Source of the DNA: Bathymodiolus thermophilus thioautotrophic gill symbiont | GTDB taxonomy: Bacteria > Pseudomonadota > Gammaproteobacteria > PS1 > Pseudothioglobaceae | Reading direction: 5' to 3' | DNA: 64,000 nucleotides | NCBI RefSeq assembly: GCF_003711265.1 | Contig: NZ_CP024634.1 | Location: 1,860,001 to 1,924,000 of the forward strand | Shown: piece by piece, positions 29,906 through 39,747 of the stretch | Numbering within the stretch: the stretch's first letter is position 1 | Layout of the letters: the number at the start of each line of letters is the position of its first letter | Notes under the pieces: model-generated | The model's input: the letters and a program-made list of their open reading frames with translations, nothing else | The model's database searches: none | What the model was told of the DNA's origin: nothing | Made by a program: the position numbers and the translations under genes

Positions 29906-32857
29906 TTAATTGCCATTACTGGCATCTTGAATACCCGTGCCTATTACTACAGGGAAATTATTAGAATCTAACTCAATTAGATCGGAGCCATCTTGCCGTT
30001 TACAAGTATAGGTAAGTGGGTTCGCCACCGATGGCTCCTCTATGGAATGCTCCCAACCTGAGTAGAGCATAAAGATCTGTTTGTCGCAATTAATTAGATC
30101 TAAATCAGCGAGACTAACCTGAGAGGCATCTTCGTACCCAGCCTTCACAAGGGATAAGACCTTGCCATTAAAGTAACCTTGGTCATAGTTCACTGTTCCA
30201 AGGTAATCAAGCAAGTTTATTTCGTCAGCATGAGGGAACCAGGATCTTATGTTGGCTTTCTGTTTCTCAGTAAGAGTAACATCTAGAACGCCACAGTATG
30301 GCAAAGAGGAGTCGCCTGTGACAACAAAAGGCTTATCTGCATCCTTACTTAACTCCTCAGTTATCTTCTCAACATCAGGAGTTGCATGCTTGTTAGCATC
30401 ATCAATTTCCTCATACACACAGGCGCCAGCACCGTCACCAGTCTTAAGGGTAAAGGTATTTGCCGTTCCTTTCGTGTTGTTTATATTGAACATCAACTTT
30501 GTAAACCTTCTTGCATCGCCACGCAACATATGCACCCAATTGTTACTCCTCATGAGTTCAGCCGATGCCGCCTGGTTAGCACGCTGAACATTTTCTTTCT
30601 CAATGATCGTCTGAGTAGCCTCAAGATCTGCTGCATGGGTATTAGCAACTGTGTAAGCAGCATTGGCAGTTTGTGAGTAGGTAGTAGTGCTAGCGTTCGT
30701 GCCATCGTCATAATCTTTGGCAGCGTCATCTTTATAGCCTTTTGCAGCGTCACGGGTAGCGCCAGTTTCTGTATAACCTTCTGTCGCCTTCCAAGCGGCA
30801 AGTGCCATGTTTTTTGCGGTTTCAGCACCCGTTTTGGCATTATTTGCCATATCTTTAAAGTACCTAACATTCACCTCTGCATTATTGGAATCAGTTTTGG
30901 TATCTGTGAGCGCTCTGGCAATTGTGGCATCAGTGGCAAGCAATACATTTTCTTTAATTTCTACCGCTGTCTCCGATGCAGTCTTTGCAATATTTTTTTG
31001 CATTCCAGTTATCTTAGCCCAAGCGTGTGTGGCAAAAGTATAAGCGTTGACCACCAATTGATTAACTTCTCTTTTGTCGGCATCAGCAATAGTTGCACTG
31101 TTAGCCGCAAGCTTTGTGTTACTTGCCGCTGTATCGACTGCTCCAGCCACTATAAGTGCGGCCTCTATTGTTCCACTTTCAATAAGACTGGCGTTTTTTT
31201 CTTCAGCCACTTTTTCTTCTACTCTAGCAGTGGCAAGATATGGAGGGGTGTTTACTATAGTGTAGCGATCAGCAATGGCACTTATGATTCTTGCTATCGC
31301 CTCCCAGTCACGCTTAGCATTATCACTAAAATCTTTGATGTCATTTACAAGTCCAGTGCTATTGGTGGGATCAGCGGTAGTGGCAGATGTCCAAGCACTG
31401 GCGGCTGCATTCTTTGCGGCTTCAGCAGTGGTATGCTCACTAATGGCATCTTCTTTAAATCTAGAAATATCAACCAAGACTTCGCTGTTATCGGCATTTG
31501 TCTTAGCTGTAGTGGCATTTGTCTTGGCTGTAGCAACAATGCCAGCCTTGGCTTGTGCTGTTGCCTTATACCCTCCTATCTCTGCTTCTAGATACAGTGC
31601 AGCTGCTCTGGTTACAATGTTGCCCCTGAGGGTAACTATGGCATTGTAATACTCTAGTACACCAGCAGACTTCTCGTTATCTTTGCTTGGTGTTACCCCA
31701 TTAGAGTAGGCGAATCTGGTAGCCTCGGCATCAACAGAGTTATTGCCAACTAAGCTTTTCTTGGCATTCTCAGCATTATCCATAGCGACTTGTGCCAAAC
31801 CTACTTGAGTGGTTATAGCAGTAAGATAGCTATTTATACTTCCTACAGTGGCTGTTTGTGCGAGAGACTCTGTGTTAAATGCACTTTTGTATGCATTCCA
31901 AGCCTGTGTTCTTGCCTCTTGAGCGAGAAGCAATTTTGCACGAACAACACTGCCTGCTATTCTGACACTAGTTGCATAAGCAAAGGCTTTATCTTTTTCA
32001 ACTAAGGCCATTGCTGTTAATTGTGTAGCTCCTTTAGCGTCCACACGCTCATTACTGTAAAAGTTTTCGACTGCCACCACATTGTTCTTGGCTGTATCAA
32101 ATAAAGTAGTTGGATCAAAATCATCAGGAGAGCCAATCACTGGAACTATTTCCAATGCTACAACTTCGTTATATGCTTTTTTGACAATATCGAAGGCAAC
32201 CATTGCAATATCATAAGCAGTCTTGGCCTCGTTTGCTGGAGTAACCACATTCTCAGTAGCGGCTAAAGCAGCGGTTACTTTTGCAACCACAAGTTCAACA
32301 CTGGCTTTTACATTAGTCCATGCCGCCCCTGCAACAACCTTTCGAATGTGTGTATAAGCATTAAAGTATGAGGCTGCGGCTTTGTTTGCTGAAATTACAG
32401 CAGCATCATAGGCGGCCTTGGCGGCTGCTACATTGGCGGCGTCATCAGAGGCGTTAGAAGCGGCGTCATTGGCGGAAAAAATGGGGTTTTCGTTATCAGA
32501 CTCAGCTTCACTTGTAATTCTTACTGCCTCTTTCCATGCTTGCATTGCCATAAGTAGTGCATTTGCGGCCTTAAAGCTTTCATCTTTTACCATTATTTCT
32601 TGGTCGGTTACTTCTTTTGTAACTTCCTTGCTATCTGTAAAACTGCTTAAGATAGTAGAGGCGGTAGTTTCAGCATTTTCTGCAGCCTTTGTGGCAATGA
32701 CATTAGCTGCTTTTGCAGCCTGTGATGCCGTAGCAGAAGAACTGTATATTTCAGCACCAGGTTTCGGTGTGCTTGAATCTCCGCCCCCATCCGAACCACA
32801 TCCTGCTAAAAATGCGACTGTAAATAGCATACCCATTGCTTTATTTAGTTTTTTCAT
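29906..32857 (-). CDS. Ala-rich helical lipoprotein, function unknown
   Basis: This 983-aa protein has a clear lipoprotein signal: FLAGC with lipid Cys20 followed by Gly-Ser, predicting outer-membrane sorting. Residues ~35-770 are extremely rich in Ala, Asn, Thr and Lys, with recurring patterns such as AAKAAYDAAVISANKAA and ATAKTNATTAKTNADN, suggesting long helical or coiled-coil bundles. The C-terminal ~200 residues differ and contain several Cys (GACVYEE, LPYCGVLD, LINCDKQ, TYTCKRQ), probably disulfide-bonded and surface exposed. I do not recognise the family. It is flanked by nearly identical terminator hairpins and lies between giant genes B and C, so a structural or adhesive surface role is possible but not shown. 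Confidence 0.75.
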   Translation of the reverse strand: MKKLNKAMGMLFTVAFLAGCGSDGGGDSSTPKPGAEIYSSSATASQAAKAANVIATKAAENAETTASTILSSFTDSKEVTKEVTDQEIMVKDESFKAANALLMAMQAWKEAVRITSEAESDNENPIFSANDAASNASDDAANVAAAKAAYDAAVISANKAAASYFNAYTHIRKVVAGAAWTNVKASVELVVAKVTAALAATENVVTPANEAKTAYDIAMVAFDIVKKAYNEVVALEIVPVIGSPDDFDPTTLFDTAKNNVVAVENFYSNERVDAKGATQLTAMALVEKDKAFAYATSVRIAGSVVRAKLLLAQEARTQAWNAYKSAFNTESLAQTATVGSINSYLTAITTQVGLAQVAMDNAENAKKSLVGNNSVDAEATRFAYSNGVTPSKDNEKSAGVLEYYNAIVTLRGNIVTRAAALYLEAEIGGYKATAQAKAGIVATAKTNATTAKTNADNSEVLVDISRFKEDAISEHTTAEAAKNAAASAWTSATTADPTNSTGLVNDIKDFSDNAKRDWEAIARIISAIADRYTIVNTPPYLATARVEEKVAEEKNASLIESGTIEAALIVAGAVDTAASNTKLAANSATIADADKREVNQLVVNAYTFATHAWAKITGMQKNIAKTASETAVEIKENVLLATDATIARALTDTKTDSNNAEVNVRYFKDMANNAKTGAETAKNMALAAWKATEGYTETGATRDAAKGYKDDAAKDYDDGTNASTTTYSQTANAAYTVANTHAADLEATQTIIEKENVQRANQAASAELMRSNNWVHMLRGDARRFTKLMFNINNTKGTANTFTLKTGDGAGACVYEEIDDANKHATPDVEKITEELSKDADKPFVVTGDSSLPYCGVLDVTLTEKQKANIRSWFPHADEINLLDYLGTVNYDQGYFNGKVLSLVKAGYEDASQVSLADLDLINCDKQIFMLYSGWEHSIEEPSVANPLTYTCKRQDGSDLIELDSNNFPVVIGTGIQDASNGN

Positions 32858-32905
32858 AATGTTTTTTCCGTTAATTTTTTAAAACGCCATCATTGACACC
32901 TGAAA

Positions 32906-32923
32906 ACCCCCAATTAAGGGGGT
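32906..32923 (-). terminator. hairpin terminator upstream of the Ala-rich lipoprotein gene
   Basis: ACCCCC at 32906-32911 and GGGGGT at 32918-32923 flank AATTAA. On the minus strand the hairpin is followed by TTTTC, so it would end transcription coming from 33507 toward 32996. Confidence 0.6.
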
Positions 32924-32995
32924 AAAAAACTACTAAAGTTAGGGTCATGGAGTAATAAGGGCTATAAGTTTGCCCCAGTCTCTAGAGAAGGTGCC

Positions 32996-33250
32996 TCAGT
33001 TTGAATTATTACGATTGTTATATATTGTTGCGTAGATTAGTGGCAGTATTTGCACTATCGTAAAAACCTGAAGAGTCATTTTTATGCGTAGTAACTGAAA
33101 CAGCATCAGTGACTCATAAGTTTTTGCAGAATTCCAAATGGCATTCGCAACATTCTTTGTGGTTTTAGTGCTTCTAAACCCTCGGCGGGGTCTTTTTAGA
33201 TTGAGCAGATGGGTGTCAATCATTTTAAACTTACTGTTAGTATATTCCAA
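32996..33250 (-). pseudogene. possible frameshifted continuation of the 33220-33507 gene
   Basis: This is an 84-aa reading frame overlapping the 3' end of the 95-aa frame upstream. It contains VANAIWNSAKTYESLM, which resembles the Ala/Asn-rich helical style of the 29906 lipoprotein. The pair may be one decayed gene split by a frameshift. No family is recognised and the coding potential is weak. Confidence 0.25.
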
Positions 33251-33507
33251 GGCACCTCTGCATTGATTGCCTGTTGACCATCTGAGTTATCCCCATTTTG
33301 GGTGCTAGTGGCTAAAGTGTTGTTCTTTGCAGTTTTTGCATTAACCGCTAAATCGTACAAACAAGTACCTTCAAAACTTCCAATTCTGGAAACGGCATTA
33401 TACTGCGCTATACCAGTGTAAAAATCTAACGCTTTTAACTTCCTGATTAACTCATTGAATTTGTATTTTTCTTGTCTTGCCATGTGCTTATTTCTTCGTT
33501 TGAACAA
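33220..33507 (-). CDS. small hypothetical protein, possibly a gene remnant
   Basis: This is a 95-aa frame in which the more likely start is the ATG at codon 9 (MARQEKYKFNEL). It includes GSFEGTCLYDLAVNAKTAKN and a Gln/Asn-rich stretch, with no signal peptide. It is transcribed toward the 32906 terminator and the Ala-rich lipoprotein. I do not recognise it. Confidence 0.3.
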   Translation of the reverse strand: MFKRRNKHMARQEKYKFNELIRKLKALDFYTGIAQYNAVSRIGSFEGTCLYDLAVNAKTAKNNTLATSTQNGDNSDGQQAINAEVPWNILTVSLK

Positions 33508-33804
33508 CTAATTTTATATGCAAAAGATAGTTTAATAATGATACCATTAAACCAACCTTAAAAATTTATTATTCATATTTTAGTAGCACTGCACTTGATT
33601 TAAGTGCAATATATTGCATCTAACACACGACATTACCCAAACTTTAGCACTAATGAAACCACTGCATAAGCCAAAAAAAATCACCAAAACTTCAAAAGCC
33701 CTACCTTTCTAAGAAACTCAAAAAATCTGCAAAAAAAAACACCTATATTATTGCCTTTCATCTCTTATTTTCGCATCTTTTTGTTAAAAAAAAACGCAAT
33801 AACC

Positions 33805-34062
33805 CCAGAGACCCCTGCATTAAACATAAATATCAACCAAAGACTAAATTTTATTCAACATCCATATCTGATACAAAGGCCTGATAAAAGAATGGTTGCC
33901 AAATTACACCTAAATCTTGATCTATCCATAATTTTTCAGTGTGGCATTGACATTACTATAAACACCATAAGTAACACCATCCTTTGTTTCTGCAGAGCCC
34001 TTTAATAAAGGCATTATTACTATCCACTTTATCACCTGACTTTAAGAACATTGGTACTCGCT
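33805..34062 (-). pseudogene. decayed duplicate of the giant gene B 3' end
   Basis: The segment is homologous to 19083-19347. It repeats the 3' flank (CAACATCCATATCTGATA) and then the last ~55 codons of gene B in degenerate form: TAAATCTTGATCTATCCATA, ACCATCCTTTGTTTCTG, then CTTTAAGAACATTGGTACTC. Small deletions break the frame. It lies just after the stop of giant gene C, showing that a gene B-like tail once ended here. The upstream interval 33508-33804 has no feature I can support. Confidence 0.75.
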
Positions 34063-34103
34063 TAAAGGACATGCTGAACCATTGTTTAGATGCCTCTAAA
34101 AAA

Positions 34104-37100
34104 CTAAAGCATTTGAACGCCTTGTTGAATCCAAAGTTCAATATCAGATGAATTTAACATCTCTGAAGAACCAGCACTATAATGATGAATGTTATAAGTA
34201 TGGTCACTCACAGTTTGGACTTCGCTTGATGATTGACTAAATCCAATGGCATTAACACTATCAAGATGACTACCTTGGACTAGAAGGATATTGATTTCAT
34301 CGGAAAGGCTGAAGAAATCACGCAGAGTGAATGTTAATTTATTGCCTAACTTGCCATCCCCACCTGAAAGGTTAATCACCTCAATACCTTGGATGCGATT
34401 ATCATCTATTGCTCTCAAATCTAAATGCAAACCTTCGCCAGCCAAATGCAAAGTATCACGACCACCACCGCCATTGATGCTGGTGAGTAAATTACTACTA
34501 AGAGTATCGCTACTAAGTTTGTTAAGATTGTCCGCGTTAATGGTGATCCGGTCGTCACCATTACCTGCATAAAAAACATCGTTTCCACCATTACCTACTA
34601 AGACATCATTATTTACACCGGTAACAAATAACTCATCATTTGCACTGCCTACAAATGTATTGCCAGCTCCTTTCTCTTGAAAATCAATTACATGAGTGCT
34701 GATTCCATATTGGGCAACATCTGCCAAATCAACAGCTGTGGTATCTTTTTTGCCAAATATTACATAAGATTTTCCTACCCCTTTTCCCTGGGCTGTGCTC
34801 GCCTTATTGGCACCAACAATCAAGTCATCTAAACCATCGCCGTTGATATCACCTGCTGAGGAGACTGAAATACCGCTGTTGTCACCAGCATGCTCACCGT
34901 TAATAACAAAACCACCTGTGCCAATACCAGATGCTAAGGAAATGTCTGATAAATTAACAGCAGTGCCACTCGTTTTGCCAAACACCACGAAAGTTTTACC
35001 TGCATTAGGTCTTCCATCAGGATTCGCCTTATTGGCACCAACAATTAAATCATCTAAGCCATCACCGTTGACATCACCTGCTGAGGAGACTGAAATACCG
35101 CTATTATCATTATTATTTTTACCGTTAATGACAAAGCCTGCTGCACTCGCACTAGTTGCTGCGCTAATATCTGATAAATTGATAGCGGCACCACTTTTTT
35201 TACCAAATACCACATAAGCCCTACCTGTCGCACCATTTTGTTCTATATTGGGGGCGCCAATAATCAAATCATCTAAGCCATCGCCATTCACATCGCCTGC
35301 TGAAGAGACTGAATGACCGCTATAATCATTACTCGTCTCGCCATTAATAACAAAGCCACCTGTGCCAATATTCGACGATAAAGCAACATCTAATAAATTA
35401 ATAGTGGTATTGCTCTTTTTACCAAACACCACATAAGATTTACCCACTTGCTCTCCATTGACAGTGCTTGCACTAGGAGTGCCAACAATTAAATCATCCA
35501 ACCCATCACCATTCACATCGCCTGCTGAGGAGACGGATGTTATGGTGCCACCGTCTACCACTGATACACCACTAATGGTAAAGCCGTCTGTGCCAATTTC
35601 GTTGCCAATGTCCGATAAATCAGTAGCAGTAAAAATTCTGTCGCCACCAAACACCACAAAAGCTTTACCAGCGGCTACTTTTGACCCTTGAGCGCTAATA
35701 ATCAAATCAGCAAAACCGTCGCCGTTAACATCGCCTGCTGAGGAGACTGCATTGCCACTGTAATCATGAGAATCTTCGCCATTAATAACAAAGCCACCTG
35801 TGTCATATGGTGAGGCAACATCTGCTAAATTAATAGCCTTAGTGTCCCCCTTACCATACACGACATAAGTTTTACCTGAATATTCTTTTTTACCAGACTT
35901 TGCAAGCCAAGAGCCAATAATCAAATCATCAAAACCATCGCCATTCACATCGCCTGCTGAAGAAATTGAACGACCGTTCCCATCACCATTATTTTCGCCA
36001 TTGATCACAAAACCGCCCACACCAAATTGTGCATCAATATCTGATAAATTAATAGGGGTGCCATTCGTCCTACCAAACACCACATAAGTTTTTCCTTTTA
36101 AAGATTTGAGCATATTAGCAGGCGAGCCAATAATCAAATCATTTAAGCCATCGCCATTCACATCGCCTGCTGAAGAAACGGAGATGCCAGTCTCATAATC
36201 AACCTTTTCGCCGTTAATAACAAAACCTTTTGCTACAGGAATAACAATATCAGCAATATCTATACGGGAGAATCTTTGGTAAAGTGTTGTATCCAACCTA
36301 TCTCTTAAAGCCTCCTTGTCAATACTGACTTCCCCATTTTCACTGGGTGTCATTGTGTAACTCAGTGTTCTTATGTTGGTGTCGTCTTCACCTAACCAAA
36401 AAGAGAATACTCTCGCACCATCCATTTTAAAAATTTCACGGTTCATAAAACCTGTTTGCAAGCCATCGACTTTTCTATCAAAAGTAAGTTCAAGAACAAT
36501 GGTGGTACCATCTTTAACGAAGACAGTAACGGACACATCTAACATTACACGAAAATTCGCACCTTGCTCTATCCATAATTTTGCCGTTGGCGCATTCTCG
36601 TGAAAATAAACAACATAGGTAACACCATCAGCAGATTCTACCGTGTTTGATTTGTGAAATCCAATAGCTTTAATGATGCTACTCGGACCTCTGATCTTAA
36701 GAATGTTAGTTTCATTGGAGAGGTTTAAAACATCATACAAATCGCACGATAGCGTATTAAACAAATCCTTCTCCATTTTGGGCCCAGACAAAACAATAGT
36801 TTCAATGCCTTGAATACGACCATCACTTATTTTTGAAAGATCTAAAGTTAGATTATAACCAACCAACTTCAAAGTATCATGCCCGCTACCACCATTAATG
36901 CTAGCCAGTAAATGACTACTAAGGGTATTGCGACTAAGTTTAGCAAGGTTGTCAGCATTGATGATAATTGTGTCATCACCTGCACCTGCATTGAAGACAT
37001 CAGCACCGCCATTGCCCGTTAGAGTGTCATTACCTCTACCAGCAACAAACAATTCATCCTTTGAACTACCTGTAAATTTTTCATCACTATCATTACCCTT

Positions 37101-38762
37101 AAAATCAATTGCATGGGCAATACCGTCAACACCATCAACGCCGTTATTAAAATCCGTCAAATTGATGGCCGCTGTGTCGGTTTTGCCGAATATTACATAA
37201 GATTTACCTGCATCCCTCAATTTGGCAGGACCTGCTCCAGATGCACCAATAATCAAATCATCTAAGCCATCGCCGTTGACATCGCCTGCTGAGGAGACTG
37301 AATCACCGCTATAATCACAGCTTTTATCGCCGTTAATAACAAAGCCACCTATGCCCAATTCAATATCTGATAAATTAATGGGGGCACTACTTCTTTTGCC
37401 AAATACGACATAAGCTTTTCCTGCGTATGTTCTCGCAAAAGGATTTGCTGCATGTGCACCAACAATCAAATCACTTAAGCCATCGCCGTTGACATCGCCT
37501 GCTGAGGAGACTGACCAACCACTAAGATTAGAAAATTTCGCACCGTTGATGATAAAGCCATCTGTGCTGTCCCTGCTTGCCATGTCTGATAAATCAATGG
37601 CAGTCGTATTCATTTTGCCAAATACTACATAAGATTTTCCCGCATTAACACCTCCAACAGAGTCTGCATAAAGCGCACCAATAATTACATCATTTAAACC
37701 ATCGCCATTGACATCGCCTGCTGAGGAGACTGAACAACCGCTATAATCACCTTCTTTCTCGCCATTAACAACAAAGCCACCTGTGCCTGTGCCAGACGCA
37801 GAAGCAATGTCTGATAAATTAACAGTAGTACCATTTGCTTTACCAAACACCACATAAGATTTACCAGAATTAACTTTTCCAAGAAAAATCGCATACCGAG
37901 AACCAATAATCAAATCATCGAAACCATCGCCATTCACATCACCTGCTGAGGAGACTGTCCAGCCACTGAACTCGTTAGAATTTGCACCGATTATAGTAAA
38001 GCCGCCCACGCCTTTGTCGATGACTGATAAATCAATAGCGCTGGTGCTATTTTTTTTGCCAAATGCTACGAAAATTTTACTTAATTGATGATCCTTAGGC
38101 TCTGATGTCATCATGCCACCAATAATTAAATCATCTAAGCCATCGCCATTCACATCGCCTGCTGAGGAGACTGAATAACCACTAAGATCGCCAATTTTCT
38201 CACCATTAATAACAAAGCCACCCGTACCAACACCAGATGCTGGATCAATATTCGATAAATCAACAGCAGCACCATCCACTTTACCAAACACCACAAAAGA
38301 TTTGCCCGAATTTTCTTTTCCAGTAGAACCTTCCGCATAAATACCAACAATCAAATCATCTAAACCATCGCCGTTAACATCGCCTGCTGAAGAGATTGAA
38401 TAACCATTGGTATCACCAATTTTATTACCGCCAATAGAAAAACCCCCTTTGTTAGAGGCAATATTTGACAAATCAACAGCAGCGCCATTCACCTTGCCAA
38501 ACACCACAAAAGATGTGCTGGTAAATTTATTGTCTGAACCAGCAGGACTTACCAGCCAAGTATTAACAAACAAATCGTCCAGACCATCGCCATTCACATC
38601 ACCTGCTGAGGAGGCTATATATCCACCGTCAATCACAAAGCCTTGTTTGAAATGAGACTTTGTGTTTTCATTTGTTGCCCTCCGAAACCTTATCTTTTCA
38701 TCTATTGCCTTTGTGTTTCCATCTGTTGCATCTATTGCATCTATTTTGAATGTGGTTTGCAT
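34104..38762 (-). CDS. giant surface protein C: two FG-GAP propellers with RTX-like caps
   Basis: This is a 1552-aa protein whose ATG is preceded by GGAG at 8-nt spacing. It has no signal peptide and no BapA or Ig region; blades begin at about residue 40. Module 1 (~40-790) has seven FG-GAP blades and an RTX-like cap (GNGGADVFNAGAGDDTI). A ~90-aa linker with DVSVTVFVKDGTTIVLELTF follows, then module 2 (~850-1552) with seven more blades and a cap (GNGGNDVFYAGNGDDRI). Blades carry GDVNGDGLDDL calcium motifs. It has the same construction as proteins A and B, so the same type I-secreted surface role is inferred. The C-terminal ~150 residues are more diverged than the caps of protein B. Confidence 0.85.
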   Translation of the reverse strand: MQTTFKIDAIDATDGNTKAIDEKIRFRRATNENTKSHFKQGFVIDGGYIASSAGDVNGDGLDDLFVNTWLVSPAGSDNKFTSTSFVVFGKVNGAAVDLSNIASNKGGFSIGGNKIGDTNGYSISSAGDVNGDGLDDLIVGIYAEGSTGKENSGKSFVVFGKVDGAAVDLSNIDPASGVGTGGFVINGEKIGDLSGYSVSSAGDVNGDGLDDLIIGGMMTSEPKDHQLSKIFVAFGKKNSTSAIDLSVIDKGVGGFTIIGANSNEFSGWTVSSAGDVNGDGFDDLIIGSRYAIFLGKVNSGKSYVVFGKANGTTVNLSDIASASGTGTGGFVVNGEKEGDYSGCSVSSAGDVNGDGLNDVIIGALYADSVGGVNAGKSYVVFGKMNTTAIDLSDMASRDSTDGFIINGAKFSNLSGWSVSSAGDVNGDGLSDLIVGAHAANPFARTYAGKAYVVFGKRSSAPINLSDIELGIGGFVINGDKSCDYSGDSVSSAGDVNGDGLDDLIIGASGAGPAKLRDAGKSYVIFGKTDTAAINLTDFNNGVDGVDGIAHAIDFKGNDSDEKFTGSSKDELFVAGRGNDTLTGNGGADVFNAGAGDDTIIINADNLAKLSRNTLSSHLLASINGGSGHDTLKLVGYNLTLDLSKISDGRIQGIETIVLSGPKMEKDLFNTLSCDLYDVLNLSNETNILKIRGPSSIIKAIGFHKSNTVESADGVTYVVYFHENAPTAKLWIEQGANFRVMLDVSVTVFVKDGTTIVLELTFDRKVDGLQTGFMNREIFKMDGARVFSFWLGEDDTNIRTLSYTMTPSENGEVSIDKEALRDRLDTTLYQRFSRIDIADIVIPVAKGFVINGEKVDYETGISVSSAGDVNGDGLNDLIIGSPANMLKSLKGKTYVVFGRTNGTPINLSDIDAQFGVGGFVINGENNGDGNGRSISSAGDVNGDGFDDLIIGSWLAKSGKKEYSGKTYVVYGKGDTKAINLADVASPYDTGGFVINGEDSHDYSGNAVSSAGDVNGDGFADLIISAQGSKVAAGKAFVVFGGDRIFTATDLSDIGNEIGTDGFTISGVSVVDGGTITSVSSAGDVNGDGLDDLIVGTPSASTVNGEQVGKSYVVFGKKSNTTINLLDVALSSNIGTGGFVINGETSNDYSGHSVSSAGDVNGDGLDDLIIGAPNIEQNGATGRAYVVFGKKSGAAINLSDISAATSASAAGFVINGKNNNDNSGISVSSAGDVNGDGLDDLIVGANKANPDGRPNAGKTFVVFGKTSGTAVNLSDISLASGIGTGGFVINGEHAGDNSGISVSSAGDINGDGLDDLIVGANKASTAQGKGVGKSYVIFGKKDTTAVDLADVAQYGISTHVIDFQEKGAGNTFVGSANDELFVTGVNNDVLVGNGGNDVFYAGNGDDRITINADNLNKLSSDTLSSNLLTSINGGGGRDTLHLAGEGLHLDLRAIDDNRIQGIEVINLSGGDGKLGNKLTFTLRDFFSLSDEINILLVQGSHLDSVNAIGFSQSSSEVQTVSDHTYNIHHYSAGSSEMLNSSDIELWIQQGVQML

Positions 38763-39089
38763 GGCTATTTCTCCAGAAGTTAAATAAAAATTTACCTATA
38801 TAATACCACGGAATTAAAAAGTTGGGTTAATTATTTTTAACAAAATTCAAAAGCAAAAATCATTCTTTTTCAGTCTCCCTTGAGAACGACAAACCCAGTG
38901 TCACTCACCCTATTTAAAAAAAAGCAAACCAACCCAACCCGAAGCCCACTTTACCACCACCCAAAACAACCCAAACAAAGATGCCTTTCACTGTCTCAAA
39001 CCCATTTTCAAAAATAAAATGAATATAGCGCTAATAATCGCCCCAGTATTAGTAAAAATACCTATTATACTTATGGACATAAAGGCTAT
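38763..39089. other. gene-free stretch upstream of giant gene C
   Basis: This AT-rich region contains the leader of gene C. I see no MITE here, unlike genes A and B, and no coding sequence I can support. Confidence 0.5.
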
Positions 39090-39300
39090 TTTTTACTACC
39101 AATACTTGGGATGAACACTAGATTATTTAGTTTGTTTTTTGAAAATGGTATTTTGCCGATAACCAAGTCAATTTCCCAATCGCCAATACAAGTGCGAGTA
39201 TCAATATCAATCCTGCTTGATATAATGCCTTGATAGTTATTTTTACCGTAGCGTTTTCGATATGTTTTATATGAATGGCGTAGGCACTTGCAATTGGCTA
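39090..39300 (-). pseudogene. IS30-family transposase fragment
   Basis: On the minus strand the fragment translates as KTYRKRYGKNNYQGIISS then RIDIDTR, IGDWEIDLVIG and FIPSIGSKK before a stop. RKRYGK and GDWEIDLVIG are the conserved block around the first catalytic Asp of IS30 transposases. Both the N-terminal HTH and the rest of the DDE domain are absent. The following 39301-39711 has only an unrecognised 86-codon frame and no supported gene. Confidence 0.75.
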
Positions 39301-39711
39301 GAAATTGTTAGTGTTAAAACTGATAAAAGCGCAATTCTTACAAACACCGAGTTTATGACAACAAAGAGAGGCACTACATCAAAGTTCGTGCAGTTGTATA
39401 AACAATGATTCCGACAAAAAACTATGCAAACTTAACTATCCATACAATGGCGTTTTGCAGAGTTTAAAAGATAAAGATTGCGACAGCAAGCCGTTGGTTG
39501 TAAACAATCTGCTATTTGTTGATTCATTTACCTCAAGATACAACACAACAAATGCCACCACCTACTTTGGCAGCAAGTTCCACAGTACAAACAAGATTCT
39601 AATCGATGAAGGCATACATCCCATAAATACCCAAGGGATTACTAATCATAGCAGAGCAGAATCAACCAAAATATATCATCCATTATTCAAAGTGAATGGT
39701 ACGCCGCTCTC

Positions 39712-39745
39712 CTGACAACTTTTTCAAATTTCTTATACACCCAAT
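39712..39745. mobile_element. IS3-family 3' end remnant
   Basis: CCTGACAACTTTTTCAAATT then TCTTATACACCCAATT matches the 3' end of the IS3 element at about 55486-55522 (CCTGACAACTCTTTAAAATT). It abuts the recombinase remnant directly, suggesting the IS truncated it. Confidence 0.55.
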
Positions 39746-39747
39746 TC

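Noticed and set aside
30998-31591. A 197-codon plus-strand frame opposite the Ala-rich lipoprotein
   Set aside because: It is rich in Cys, Ser and Gly because it reads the antisense of Ala/Thr-rich codons. The minus-strand gene has a lipoprotein signal and stop-to-stop continuity over 2.9 kb.
39455-39715. An 86-aa frame (QSLKDKDCDSKPLVVNN...) between the IS30 and IS3 fragments
   Set aside because: No family is recognised and it lies within degraded mobile DNA, so I could not support it as a gene.
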